From contig JACKCH010000013.1 of assembly GCA_020634115.1 (NCBI GenBank), positions 186,001 through 250,000 on the forward strand: a DNA stretch of 64,000 bases. Direction: 5' to 3'. The position numbers and the translations under genes were made by a program. This DNA comes from Anaerolineaceae bacterium (GTDB lineage Bacteria; Chloroflexota; Anaerolineae; Aggregatilineales; Phototrophicaceae). This document shows, piece by piece, positions 24,565-31,929 of the stretch. Numbering within the stretch: position 1 is the stretch's first letter; each line of letters starts with the position of its first letter. The notes below the pieces were generated by a model. The model made no database searches, had not been told where the DNA came from, and worked only from the letters and a program-made list of their open reading frames with translations.

Positions 24565-24618
24565 TTACGATATATTGTAGCTTACTGCCAGTTCCCGTTT
24601 GATGTCGTTGATGAAGTC
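24565..24618 (-). pseudogene. Remnant of the 3' end of the DUF2723 gene
   Basis: On the minus strand the frame reads DFINDIKRELAVSYNIS and stop. The intact gene at 26846 ends EFVNEIERELAVGCNVS and stop, and the position relative to the upstream TIR stop is nearly the same. This is the left part of a duplication junction; the right part is the following remnant, sharing GATGAAGTC. Confidence 0.8.
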
Positions 24619-24660
24619 GCGGTGGTCTGGCTGGTGGCGGCGCGCGGTCTGGTGTGGTGA
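24610..24660 (+). pseudogene. Remnant of the 3' end of the aldolase-like gene
   Basis: The plus-strand frame reads DEVAVVWLVAARGLVW and stop. The intact gene at 20080 ends DEVEVVWPVAARGLVW and stop. The match includes the TGAGGGGG just after the stop. Bases 24661-24790 then match the region upstream of the first TIR gene. Confidence 0.82.
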
Positions 24661-24790
24661 GGGGGTTGTGAAACTCCCTGCTGCTCCCGCCTGTCCGGGG
24701 GTTATAAAGTCGTTCGATATTTTCCGCTATTGCTTGGCGAGATAACAAAATCGGCTATCATTGAGGTATGCAATTGTATAGGGGAATGCT

Positions 24791-26839
24791 ATGCCGGATA
24801 TTTTTATCTCGTACACCCGCGATAGTGCTGACTTCACTGCAAAACTGGTTGTAGCCCTCAAAGGGCGCGGGATAAGCGCCGATGTAGACCGCCAGCATAA
24901 ACCCGACGAAATCACGCGCGGTATTGACGCAGCGACGGCCTTTCTTTTCCTGGTCAGCAGCGATTCGCTCAGCTCTGCTGGGTGTATGCTAGAACTGGCA
25001 CACGCCCAGACCAGCGGCAAGCAGATTATCCCAATTATCACTCAGCCGATAGATTTTGATGTACCGCTCCCCACACTCCCCCAGGATGACTTACTCCAGC
25101 AGTTGCTCGGCGAGCGTGACCTATCCCTGTTGGCACAGGAAATACATCAGACGCTGCGACGTCTTAGTCCGGTGCGATTCGTCTATCAGGATGGGGTGTC
25201 ACGCTCTTTTGACAAGGCGCTGACTGAACTGGTTGAGAGGATTAACCCCGACCTAGAACACAGCCGCTACTCGGCGCGACTGTTGAAGCGGGCGCAGGAG
25301 TGGGAAAACAGTGGGCGCGGCAGTAACTTGTTGCTCATCGGCAACGAAATCACGCAGGCGGAAACCTGGCGGGCGGAAGCTGAAGCGCAGGGGAAGGAGT
25401 CGCCGACTGCCTTATACCGCGAATACATCACGGCCAGCCGACATGTTGAGAGTGCCAGGCTGCGCCGCACACAGCGTATACGGTGGATGAGCGCCGCAGC
25501 AATTACGGTGATTGTCCTGATGGTGGGGGTGTCGTTGCTAGGGATACAGGCCAATAGCAGTGTGACCACCGCCCAGACACGGGAAGCGGCAGCCATGACG
25601 ATTCAGCAGGCCGCCCAAAATAATGCCGATGCCATTCGTACTGAAGCAGCGCACGCCCAGGCTACTGCGGTTCGTGTACAAGAAGCAGCGGCAGCGACGA
25701 TCCAGCAGGCCGCCCAAAATGATGCGGATGCCGCGCATACCGAAGTTGCCCAGGTACAGGCCACCGTCGCCGAGATGATGCCGACCCTCACGCAGGTCGC
25801 CGTGCTGCGCCAGGAGATAGCAGGTGAACAGGCGATCTTAAGCGAATTTACCGCCGCCATGCTGGCTAACGATGGGGAGAGTGATCGTGATGCCAATCAA
25901 CTGATCTACCGTATAGATAGGCTGGTGGAACAGTTTCCTGATTATGCGCTGGCCTACCAGGTGCGCGGACGGGTTTACACCCATCTGGAGGACTACGAAC
26001 AGGCGATCAGCAACTACAATCAATCGCTTGAACTCGATCCATCGAACGCAATCACTTATCTCAACCGGGGGATTGCCTACCAGTATTTGGAGAATTATAC
26101 CCAGGCAATCCTTGATTTTAACCGGGCGATTGAACTCAACCCAACGTATGCCCGTGCCTATAGTAATCGTGGCAATACATACCGCTTCCAGGAAAAGTAT
26201 CAGCGAGCAATCAATGACTTTAACCGGGCGATTGAAATTGATCCGGCCTATTCTGCCGCCTACCACAATCGCGGGAATGTGTATTATGACCTGGGACAAT
26301 ATGACGAGGCGCTGAGTGATTACGACCAGGCTATTCACTATAACCCGACCTCAGCAGATACTTACTACGGTCGTGGCAATCTTTACATTGATATGGGCCA
26401 GTATAAGCGCGCCGTTGATGATTTCAATCAGACTATAGAATTTGACCCGGCGTACACTTATGCGTATATCACGCGCGGGATCGCTTACTACTACCTGGGG
26501 CAGTATGATGAAGCCATCAGCGATTATACACAAGGTATTGCACTCGACCCAACGGAGGCCTGGGGCTACCACAACCGGGCGGTTGCTTATCGGAGCCAGG
26601 GCGAGTATGAACTGGCGATTGCAGACTATACGCAGGAAATCGAACTTGACCCTACCGCTGCTGATGCTTACCGGGAACTTGGCAGTGCCTACTTCCAAAC
26701 CAACCGTCTGGAAGATGCGCTGGTGAACTATCGCCATTACCTGTCATTAGGCGGAGGCAATGCCAACCAGGCTGTGCGTGACCGGATCGCTGAAATTGAA
26801 GCCATGCTGTCCGCCCTCACCCCCACGCCGGGACAGTGA
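24791..26839 (+). CDS. TIR domain, transmembrane and TPR-repeat protein (copy 2)
   Basis: This 682-residue paralogue of the preceding TIR protein has the same layout: TIR (1-125), membrane segment (about 228-252), a coiled-coil stretch with a visible internal duplication (AAAxTIQQAAQNxADA twice, about 260-310), and about nine TPR units ending TPTPGQ. Relative to copy 1 the TIR domain lacks six residues (RSAGWW) between the BB-loop and the following helix, and W-V-D-W has become D-V-D-R. The Glu at the NADase position is kept (Glu68, CMLEL). Copy 2 is GC-richer in the TPR half than copy 1. GGGGA lies 6 bases before the ATG. It converges on the DUF2723 gene with 6 bases between stops. Confidence 0.9.
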   Translation: MPDIFISYTRDSADFTAKLVVALKGRGISADVDRQHKPDEITRGIDAATAFLFLVSSDSLSSAGCMLELAHAQTSGKQIIPIITQPIDFDVPLPTLPQDDLLQQLLGERDLSLLAQEIHQTLRRLSPVRFVYQDGVSRSFDKALTELVERINPDLEHSRYSARLLKRAQEWENSGRGSNLLLIGNEITQAETWRAEAEAQGKESPTALYREYITASRHVESARLRRTQRIRWMSAAAITVIVLMVGVSLLGIQANSSVTTAQTREAAAMTIQQAAQNNADAIRTEAAHAQATAVRVQEAAAATIQQAAQNDADAAHTEVAQVQATVAEMMPTLTQVAVLRQEIAGEQAILSEFTAAMLANDGESDRDANQLIYRIDRLVEQFPDYALAYQVRGRVYTHLEDYEQAISNYNQSLELDPSNAITYLNRGIAYQYLENYTQAILDFNRAIELNPTYARAYSNRGNTYRFQEKYQRAINDFNRAIEIDPAYSAAYHNRGNVYYDLGQYDEALSDYDQAIHYNPTSADTYYGRGNLYIDMGQYKRAVDDFNQTIEFDPAYTYAYITRGIAYYYLGQYDEAISDYTQGIALDPTEAWGYHNRAVAYRSQGEYELAIADYTQEIELDPTAADAYRELGSAYFQTNRLEDALVNYRHYLSLGGGNANQAVRDRIAEIEAMLSALTPTPGQ

Positions 26840-26845
26840 GAGGCT

Positions 26846-28777
26846 TTACGACACATTACACCCCACCGCCAGTTCCCGCTCGATTTCGTTGACGAATTCA
26901 CCGGAGGGGAGCTGGTGGTATAGCCCATAGCGTAACAGCGGCGACCCGGCGGCGCGGGGGATGATGTACATATCGCGCACGACTTCGCCCGCTATCCATG
27001 TCGCCAGTGGACGCCAGCCGTACACTGGCGCGGACTGATCGCCCTGGGCAATTACATTCCCGCTGCTATCCAACAGATGCACGAACACGCTCCAATCCTG
27101 TGCCGGGCGGTCTTTCGTCGCCCAGGCCACCCGCAGGATGATCCGGCTCTCAGTACACGTCACGGATTCATCCAGCACGCTGATGCCGTCCGGCAGGTCG
27201 GTGGCGGTTTCCGGTTGCGTGGGGATTTGCACCAGGTCGGGCGCGGCGGTGTGCAGGTAGACCGGAGTCCCCAGTTTGGCCTCCCACCAGCTTACCGGTT
27301 GGTTGTAAAACGTGTATTCCGGCGTGAGTAGAATCCCAGTTTGTAGGATAGCCGGGAAATCGGCGCGGTGGTCTACCAGGTGAATGTTTGACAGTTCCCC
27401 GGCCACATCATGGGCGAAGCTGGCGGCGAAGTAACGCGGCCCCCAGGCCAGCATCACCGTTGCGCCGGGCGGGGCGTTCCCCACCAGCGCAATCGTGTCC
27501 AGCCCGGTGGGGTTGGTGGTCAGATCATGGATAAATGGCTGATTCTGTCCCCACAGCGCCGCGCCAAACAGGAGCGCGACCAGAATCAGAGATACAGAGA
27601 GTGTGTAGGGACGCGCTTCTGCGCGTCCGCCAACCTCACCCCTACTCGCTGCGTTCGTTTTCCCCTCTCCATTTGGAGAGGGTCGGGAGAACCGAAGGTT
27701 CGGAAGGGGTGAGGTCAACACGATCTCCCCCAAAAACAGCCAGCCAAAGGCAACGCTCACCAGCACCGGCAGAATCAGCGCGGACATGATGTCGGTATAT
27801 AGCAGGACGTGAAAGGCGTAGGCCACGCCACCGTTTAGCAGAAAGGCCACTGCCATCCGCCGCCGGGATGGATTCCACAAGGCCAGCAACAGTCCCAGGA
27901 TACCTAACAGTAGTCCCGGTAGAGTCAAATCAGTGAGCAGTACCGTGTTGACGGTGTTCAGGTTGGCAACCAGCCCCGCCAGTGAATCCGGTGCGCCGAT
28001 GAACCGTTCCGCCTCACGTCCCATGAACTGATCCCAGAAGCCCGCCCACGTCCCCGGTTGCCCGTAGACCCACTTTGCCCCAGCTGTCGCCCGCAAGGGT
28101 AGATAGAGATACGGTAGAAAGCCCAGCAGGCCGATCAACAGTGAAATCACTATTCGGCGAACCACGGCCAGCCAGGATTTTGTAACCGAGTCCCGTGCGG
28201 CCAGTTCCGGCCAGACGGCGAACAGGAGCGCCGGAGCCGCCATCAACAGCGCCCGGTGATGAAACACGCCGATGCCGCCGACCAGCGCCAGCCAGTAAAT
28301 CCGCCCGTGTACCGGACGTTTCCATAGCGCCAGCGCCAGTAAGAGCGCCAGCAGGAACAGGCCGAAAGTGTAGATTTCCGCGATGTCCTGGTGTATCCAA
28401 ACGGTGCGCGTCAGGCCGAGCAGGACGACTATCCCCGCCGAAAGCCAGGGTCGCCGGGTGAGGTGGTTGGCGAGAACATAGAACAGCACCAGCGCCGCCA
28501 GCCCCCAGAGGAGCGATACCAGTGCCGGGGCGGTCACTGCCGGGATGCCCAGACCCCGTAACAGAATCACCAACAGATTGCCGGTCATGACGTACAGCGG
28601 GTAGCCGGTGGCGTGCAGCGTCCCCCAGGTGTTGAGGACGATCTGCGTTTCGCCCACGTCAATCATGTAGTAGTGTTCCGCGCCGTTGGGGATGGTTTGC
28701 AGGGTAGAGAGATAGGCCACCAGCAGGACGGCCAGCGCCGTGCCGCCGATCAACTGGGTGCGGGAAAGGTTAGGCAA
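26846..28777 (-). CDS. DUF2723 family integral membrane protein (glycosyltransferase-like)
   Basis: This 643-residue protein has about ten or more membrane segments and a C-terminal soluble domain (about 430-643). The N-terminal signature HYYMIDVGETQIVLNTWGTLHATGYPLY and the FHHRALLM loop match DUF2723, a family related to protein O-mannosyltransferase-like enzymes (TMEM260) that transfer sugars from lipid carriers outside the membrane. The C-terminal WSVFVHLLDSSGNVIAQGD segment is beta-rich. A roughly 39-residue block (about 355-392) is encoded by a palindromic repeat inserted in frame (27603-27712). The gene is the source of the remnant at 24565-24618. It lies downstream of tRNA-Ser, separated by a terminator. 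Confidence 0.82.
   Translation of the reverse strand: MPNLSRTQLIGGTALAVLLVAYLSTLQTIPNGAEHYYMIDVGETQIVLNTWGTLHATGYPLYVMTGNLLVILLRGLGIPAVTAPALVSLLWGLAALVLFYVLANHLTRRPWLSAGIVVLLGLTRTVWIHQDIAEIYTFGLFLLALLLALALWKRPVHGRIYWLALVGGIGVFHHRALLMAAPALLFAVWPELAARDSVTKSWLAVVRRIVISLLIGLLGFLPYLYLPLRATAGAKWVYGQPGTWAGFWDQFMGREAERFIGAPDSLAGLVANLNTVNTVLLTDLTLPGLLLGILGLLLALWNPSRRRMAVAFLLNGGVAYAFHVLLYTDIMSALILPVLVSVAFGWLFLGEIVLTSPLPNLRFSRPSPNGEGKTNAASRGEVGGRAEARPYTLSVSLILVALLFGAALWGQNQPFIHDLTTNPTGLDTIALVGNAPPGATVMLAWGPRYFAASFAHDVAGELSNIHLVDHRADFPAILQTGILLTPEYTFYNQPVSWWEAKLGTPVYLHTAAPDLVQIPTQPETATDLPDGISVLDESVTCTESRIILRVAWATKDRPAQDWSVFVHLLDSSGNVIAQGDQSAPVYGWRPLATWIAGEVVRDMYIIPRAAGSPLLRYGLYHQLPSGEFVNEIERELAVGCNVS
27603..27712 (-). 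repeat. Palindromic mobile-type repeat inserted in frame within the DUF2723 gene
   Basis: One part, GTAGGGACGCGC TTCT GCGCGTCCGCC (27603-27629), belongs to the GTAGGGG palindrome family. The other part has outer ends CCTCACCCCT (27632-27641) and AGGGGTGAGG (27703-27712) in inverted orientation. Inner hairpins are CCCTCTCC/GGAGAGGG (27661-27680) and GAACC/GGTTC (27687-27699). It adds no stop codon and encodes a hydrophilic block, between membrane segments, of the form PSPNGEG then GRAEARPYT. Confidence 0.75.
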
Positions 28778-28803
28778 GGGTGCGCCACTCCTGGGTAAAA
28801 ACT

Positions 28804-28827
28804 AAACAAAAAACGAGCGGGCGCTCG
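28804..28827 (-). terminator. Intrinsic terminator after tRNA-Ser
   Basis: On the minus strand CGAGC, GCCC, GCTCG is followed by TTTTTTGTTT. The DUF2723 gene then starts 26 bases further on, so it is probably transcribed separately. Confidence 0.75.
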
Positions 28828-28846
28828 GCCACACTCGCTCATCGTG

Positions 28847-28934
28847 CGGAGAGGGTGGGATTCGAACCCACGGTGGCCTAAAAGACCACACCTGTTTTCG
28901 AGACAGGCCCAATCAACCGCTCTGGCACCTCTCC
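28847..28934 (-). tRNA. tRNA-Ser (anticodon CGA)
   Basis: The 88-base gene folds as a type II tRNA with a long variable arm. The acceptor stem is GGAGAGG with CCTCTCC, the anticodon stem CCTGT/ACAGG holds a CTCGAAA loop, and GGTTCGAATCC forms the T arm. The discriminator is G, and CCA is not encoded. Confidence 0.95.
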
Positions 28935-28945
28935 AGTGGAGATTC

Positions 28946-28973
28946 ATAATACTATGCGCGGGGTAAAAAACAA
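28946..28973 (-). promoter_or_regulatory. Possible promoter of tRNA-Ser
   Basis: On the minus strand TTGTTT (28973-28968) and TATTAT (28951-28946) are 16 bases apart, and the tRNA begins 12 bases after the -10 box. Confidence 0.45.
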
Positions 28974-29015
28974 GGGTAGGTACGCCTGTTTCGCGCCCCC
29001 GCCTGTCCCTGGGCA

Positions 29016-29342
29016 TTACATCTGGAAACCGCCGGTCACACGGACGACTTTTTGCTGGTAGTTATTCACAAATTTGAGTAGCTTGTCGTGGAGTGCCTTC
29101 CATTCCTCACTTCCCAAAATGTTGCGCATCGTCTCCAGATCTTCGGCCAGCCCTTCGGTCATGATCTGCGGGGTTTCGCCGCGACTGTAGGTGGTATACC
29201 AGGCGCCGGTTGGTTCCAGTCCCATCTGGGTGATACCGGGAATCCATTCACGCACCTGGAACTCGAAGAATTCCTGTTCGCTCTCCTGTTTGATGTCCCA
29301 CTGCATCAGGAGTTTCACATTGTCTTTGCCTAATTCGGACAC
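29016..29342 (-). CDS. Hypothetical protein, 108 residues
   Basis: I do not recognise this small soluble protein. It has no signal peptide or membrane segment; QESEQEFFEFQVREWIPG and ETMRNILGSEEWKALHDKLL are likely helices. Its size and pattern recall dimeric alpha/beta-barrel proteins, but this is weak. The start is GTG at 29342, set by an excellent ribosome site (AGGAGG 6 bases upstream) that overlaps the stop codon of the upstream MBL-fold gene. The two genes are separated by 10 bases and almost certainly translated from one mRNA. Confidence 0.65.
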   Translation of the reverse strand: MSELGKDNVKLLMQWDIKQESEQEFFEFQVREWIPGITQMGLEPTGAWYTTYSRGETPQIMTEGLAEDLETMRNILGSEEWKALHDKLLKFVNNYQQKVVRVTGGFQM

Positions 29343-29352
29343 GCCACACCTC

Positions 29353-29994
29353 CTACAGTTGAGGCCTGAGAACAATCACCTGGGGTTGTTCCGGCAGAGT
29401 CGAAGACGAGACTTTGAGGATATCCTCCTCCTGCACTTTGCTGACCCCCATCACTTTGAGGAAACGGTCTACCGTCTCTAAATCCAGATTAAGTCCCGGC
29501 ATCTCGTAGTGCATCGGCACGATGTAATGGGGTTCGATCAAAGCGATCACCTCAGCGGCCTGACTCGCCCGCAGTGCGTTGCCCCCGCCTACCGGGACCA
29601 GTAGGACGTTGACTTCGCCCAGTGCCTCAGTGGTGGACTGTGCTGGGATATGTGCCAGGTCGCCCAGGTGCAGTACCGTCAGGTTGTCATAGTTCATGAG
29701 ATAGGCGATATTGTAACGCGCCACACCGGTTTCCTCGTTGACATAGTGCATCGCCATGCCGGTGATGAACACATCGCCAATCTCATATTCTCCCGCGCCG
29801 CCCAGGATATGCGTATCCCCCTTGACTGCGCCCACGTTGTTATGGCCGGGTTCATCATGGCTGACGGTGACAATATCCCCTTTGAGTTTGAGCTGGGGCA
29901 GACCGATATGTTCGCCGTAGGGATCGGTCACTACCGTAACACGGTTACGTTCCGTGATTCTGAAACAACTATGCCCATACCATGTAATGTCCAA
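29353..29994 (-). CDS. MBL-fold metal-dependent hydrolase
   Basis: This 213-residue metallo-beta-lactamase-fold protein belongs to the compact group related to the UPF0173/Lactamase_B_3 proteins. Metal ligands are supplied by YGHSC near the N terminus (WYGHSCF), SHDEPGHNN (about 45-53), HLGDL (about 110) and VPMHY (about 164). The usual HxHxDH motif is reduced to HDxxxH, a variation seen in this group. The substrate is unknown; members act as metal-dependent hydrolases. It is the first gene of a two-gene unit with the 108-residue protein. A hairpin with ends CTGCGAA and TTCGCAG lies upstream in the divergent region. Confidence 0.85.
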   Translation of the reverse strand: MDITWYGHSCFRITERNRVTVVTDPYGEHIGLPQLKLKGDIVTVSHDEPGHNNVGAVKGDTHILGGAGEYEIGDVFITGMAMHYVNEETGVARYNIAYLMNYDNLTVLHLGDLAHIPAQSTTEALGEVNVLLVPVGGGNALRASQAAEVIALIEPHYIVPMHYEMPGLNLDLETVDRFLKVMGVSKVQEEDILKVSSSTLPEQPQVIVLRPQL

Positions 29995-30023
29995 GTTGTC
30001 ATATCCTCACAAATTCATCCAGA

Positions 30024-30048
30024 CTGCGAAAAACAGACCTGTTCGCAG
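30024..30048. promoter_or_regulatory. Inverted repeat in the divergent promoter region
   Basis: CTGCGAA (30024-30030) pairs with TTCGCAG (30042-30048), with an inner ACAG/CTGT. It lies between the start codons of the MBL-fold gene (29994) and the opposite-strand gene (30109). It may be an operator or leader hairpin; neither direction has a T-run, so it is not a terminator. Confidence 0.3.
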
Positions 30049-30108
30049 TTCCATTTGCATTTATGATACTTGAAACACCCGGTTTTCTCAAGGCAGGGGA
30101 ACACGCAA

Positions 30109-30876
30109 ATGGAAAATTTGTTCGGATGGTCGGACTGGCGAATGACGACGATTGGTGAGGCAAGTATCACCCCCCATGATGACCGCCTCGCTTTGGCTGT
30201 GAATCCTACGCCAGCAGGCGTGTACAGTGATTCACAGATCACCGATTACCAGACACGCCAGGATTTCCGTTGGAGTCCCCCGGCCCGGCTGACCGTCACA
30301 GTGTACACAGATCGCCCGGCAGCGGACATCCGGGGGACGGCGGGATTTGGCTTCTGGAATCACCCGTTTGAACCGGGGAAACGCGGGGTTCATCTCCCAC
30401 AGGCCGTCTGGTTCTTCTTTTCGTCTCCACCGAGTGACATGCGGTTAGCGGTGGGCGTGCCGGGGCCGGGATGGAAGGCGGCTACGTTCGACGCGAGACG
30501 ATTGGCGTTCTGGGCGCTACTGCCTACCGCGCCGGTTGGCGTGTTCCTGATGCGGATTCCGGCGCTCTACCGGCGGTTATGGTCGGTTGGACAGCGGGCG
30601 CTGGGCGTGAGTGAAGGCCTTCTCGATTCCCGCCTGCTGGCCGAACCCCACACGTACACGCTCGACTGGCTGGCAGAGAGAGCGATCTTCCAGGTAGACG
30701 GCCAGGTTGTTTACAAAGCGCCAACCACACCACGCGGCCCGCTGGGGTTTATCGCCTGGATAGATAACCAGTATGCCATCGTGACTCCCCAGGGGCGTTT
30801 TGGTTTTGGGCTGCTGCCCCTGGCAGACTCACAAGCGCTGATTCTGAGCGAAGTCCACATCGAAACGATTCGCTGA
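30109..30876 (+). CDS. Concanavalin-like (GH16-type fold) hypothetical protein
   Basis: This 255-residue protein has no signal peptide. The C-terminal half carries HTYTLDWLAERAIFQVDGQVV, a pattern typical of the jelly-roll fold of family 16 glycosidases and related carbohydrate-binding proteins, and FGFWNHPFEPGKRGV earlier. The catalytic EIDIE-like motif of true GH16 enzymes is not seen, so it is more likely a non-catalytic member. The start at 30109 is set by AGGGGA 8 bases before ATG; the upstream frame from 30070 lacks one. It is transcribed away from the MBL-fold gene. No clear downstream partner exists. Confidence 0.6.
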   Translation: MENLFGWSDWRMTTIGEASITPHDDRLALAVNPTPAGVYSDSQITDYQTRQDFRWSPPARLTVTVYTDRPAADIRGTAGFGFWNHPFEPGKRGVHLPQAVWFFFSSPPSDMRLAVGVPGPGWKAATFDARRLAFWALLPTAPVGVFLMRIPALYRRLWSVGQRALGVSEGLLDSRLLAEPHTYTLDWLAERAIFQVDGQVVYKAPTTPRGPLGFIAWIDNQYAIVTPQGRFGFGLLPLADSQALILSEVHIETIR

Positions 30877-30920
30877 TTTTTGCGAGGCGGAGTGAAGCGG
30901 CGTTCTGTATGTTTTCGACG

Positions 30921-30945
30921 AGGGCATACCGCCGTGCGCCCCTAC
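30921..30945 (-). repeat. Interspersed palindromic element, GTAGGGGCG type (minus orientation)
   Basis: Read on the minus strand it is GGATTCGTAGGGGCGCACGG and a near-complementary half ending in ATGCCCT. The head GGATTCGTAGGGGCG is identical for 15 bases to the element at 4106. Both lie beside a copy of the dispersed repeat. The rest of 30877-31584 contains the dispersed repeat and no convincing gene. Confidence 0.55.
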
Positions 30946-31028
30946 GAATCCGGTCTAGTTTGGTGGATTTCTTTTGAGACTTCACTGAATGCGGTTTGTG
31001 CCGGGTTGTTTGCGGCAAGATGAGGTGG

Positions 31029-31341
31029 GTTTGCCGCGAATTGCTTCTTAAAACGTGGTTTGAGATAGTCTGACAGGGGAAGAAATGGGGCGATTTTGCC
31101 GCAATTCGGATTTTCGCGGCGATTGCGGCGATTGCTGCAATCCGGGTTATCAGTCGTCAGTTCTCAGTGGTCGGTTGTCGGTTGTCAGGTATCAGGCGTC
31201 GGTAGTCAGTCATGGGCTGTTGATTGTTCGCTATTGATGGTTTACGGGTGTGCTGTAGCCCACCCTTACCATCAGCATAGCACAAAACAATGTGGCGGTG
31301 GGGAAGATTTGTTCAAACATTTGTTCAAACATTTGTTTCGA
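31029..31341 (+). repeat. Dispersed repeat, copy 2
   Basis: It is collinear with the minus strand of 4217-4470, with small insertions. It includes AGGGGAAGAAATGGGG, TTTTGCCGCAATTCGG, an array of GTCAGT-like words (31145-31213) and a duplicated TTGTTCAAACAT (31309-31333). Short frames across it look spurious. Confidence 0.7.
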
Positions 31342-31516
31342 GTCAGGGGTCAGGTGGGTTGTATGTATTCGACTCAGATGGAACACATTGCTGATCCTGG
31401 CTTTTTGATGATTTTCCATTGGAATTGACGCACTGAAATGTCCGTGAGCAGTAGCCAATCATCGCAAAATCCTTCCTTCAGTGCAGGATAATGGGCTTCA
31501 CTTTGGAAAGTTATAG

Positions 31517-31522
31517 TATAAT
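31517..31522 (+). promoter_or_regulatory. Probable -10 box of the HxlR gene
   Basis: A perfect TATAAT lies 62 bases upstream of the start codon, within a TTATAGTATAATTAGCTAAG stretch. No good -35 element is seen at standard spacing, which fits an activated promoter, but this is not shown. Confidence 0.4.
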
Positions 31523-31584
31523 TAGCTAAGTAATGTGAAACCGGCAGGGGCAAACGGCCGTGCCGCCGGACTGGAAAGACAAAT

Positions 31585-31929
31585 ATGCCTTATCTCCACA
31601 CCATAGAACAAGTGAATGAATGCCCGATTGCACGGGCGGCGGAACTCGTGGGTGACCTGTGGGTGCTGCTGATTGTCCGGGACCTGATGGGCGGCCCCAA
31701 GCGGTTTAAGAATTTGCAGGAATCGCTGGGGAGTATCAGCCCCAAGACACTTTCTCAACGCCTGAAAATGCTGGAAGAAACCGGCCTGATTAACCGCGAA
31801 GCTTTTGCGGAAATCCCGCCGCGAGTGGAATACAGCCTGACTGAAAAAGGGCTGGCGCTATCGGATGTGATTGAAGCGATTCGCAACTTTGGGGAGACCC
31901 ATTTGCCTGCTCTCGTGCCTCAGGAATAG
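31585..31929 (+). CDS. HxlR-family transcriptional regulator
   Basis: This 114-residue winged-helix DNA-binding protein belongs to the HxlR (MarR-like) family. NECPIARAAELVGDLWVLLI, RDLMGGPKRFKNLQESL and SPKTLSQRLKMLEETGLI carry the family pattern, with the conserved N-terminal Cys (Cys12-14 region) and the wing around PPRVEYSLTEKG. Such proteins respond to aldehydes, oxidants or thiol stress. It converges on the ArsR gene, and the two stop codons overlap by 10 bases. A TATAAT lies upstream. The target genes are not evident nearby. Confidence 0.9.
   Translation: MPYLHTIEQVNECPIARAAELVGDLWVLLIVRDLMGGPKRFKNLQESLGSISPKTLSQRLKMLEETGLINREAFAEIPPRVEYSLTEKGLALSDVIEAIRNFGETHLPALVPQE

Noticed and set aside
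31145..31213. CRISPR-like or satellite array of GTCAGT-type words
   Set aside because: The words are short, degenerate and without regular spacers; they belong to the dispersed repeat.
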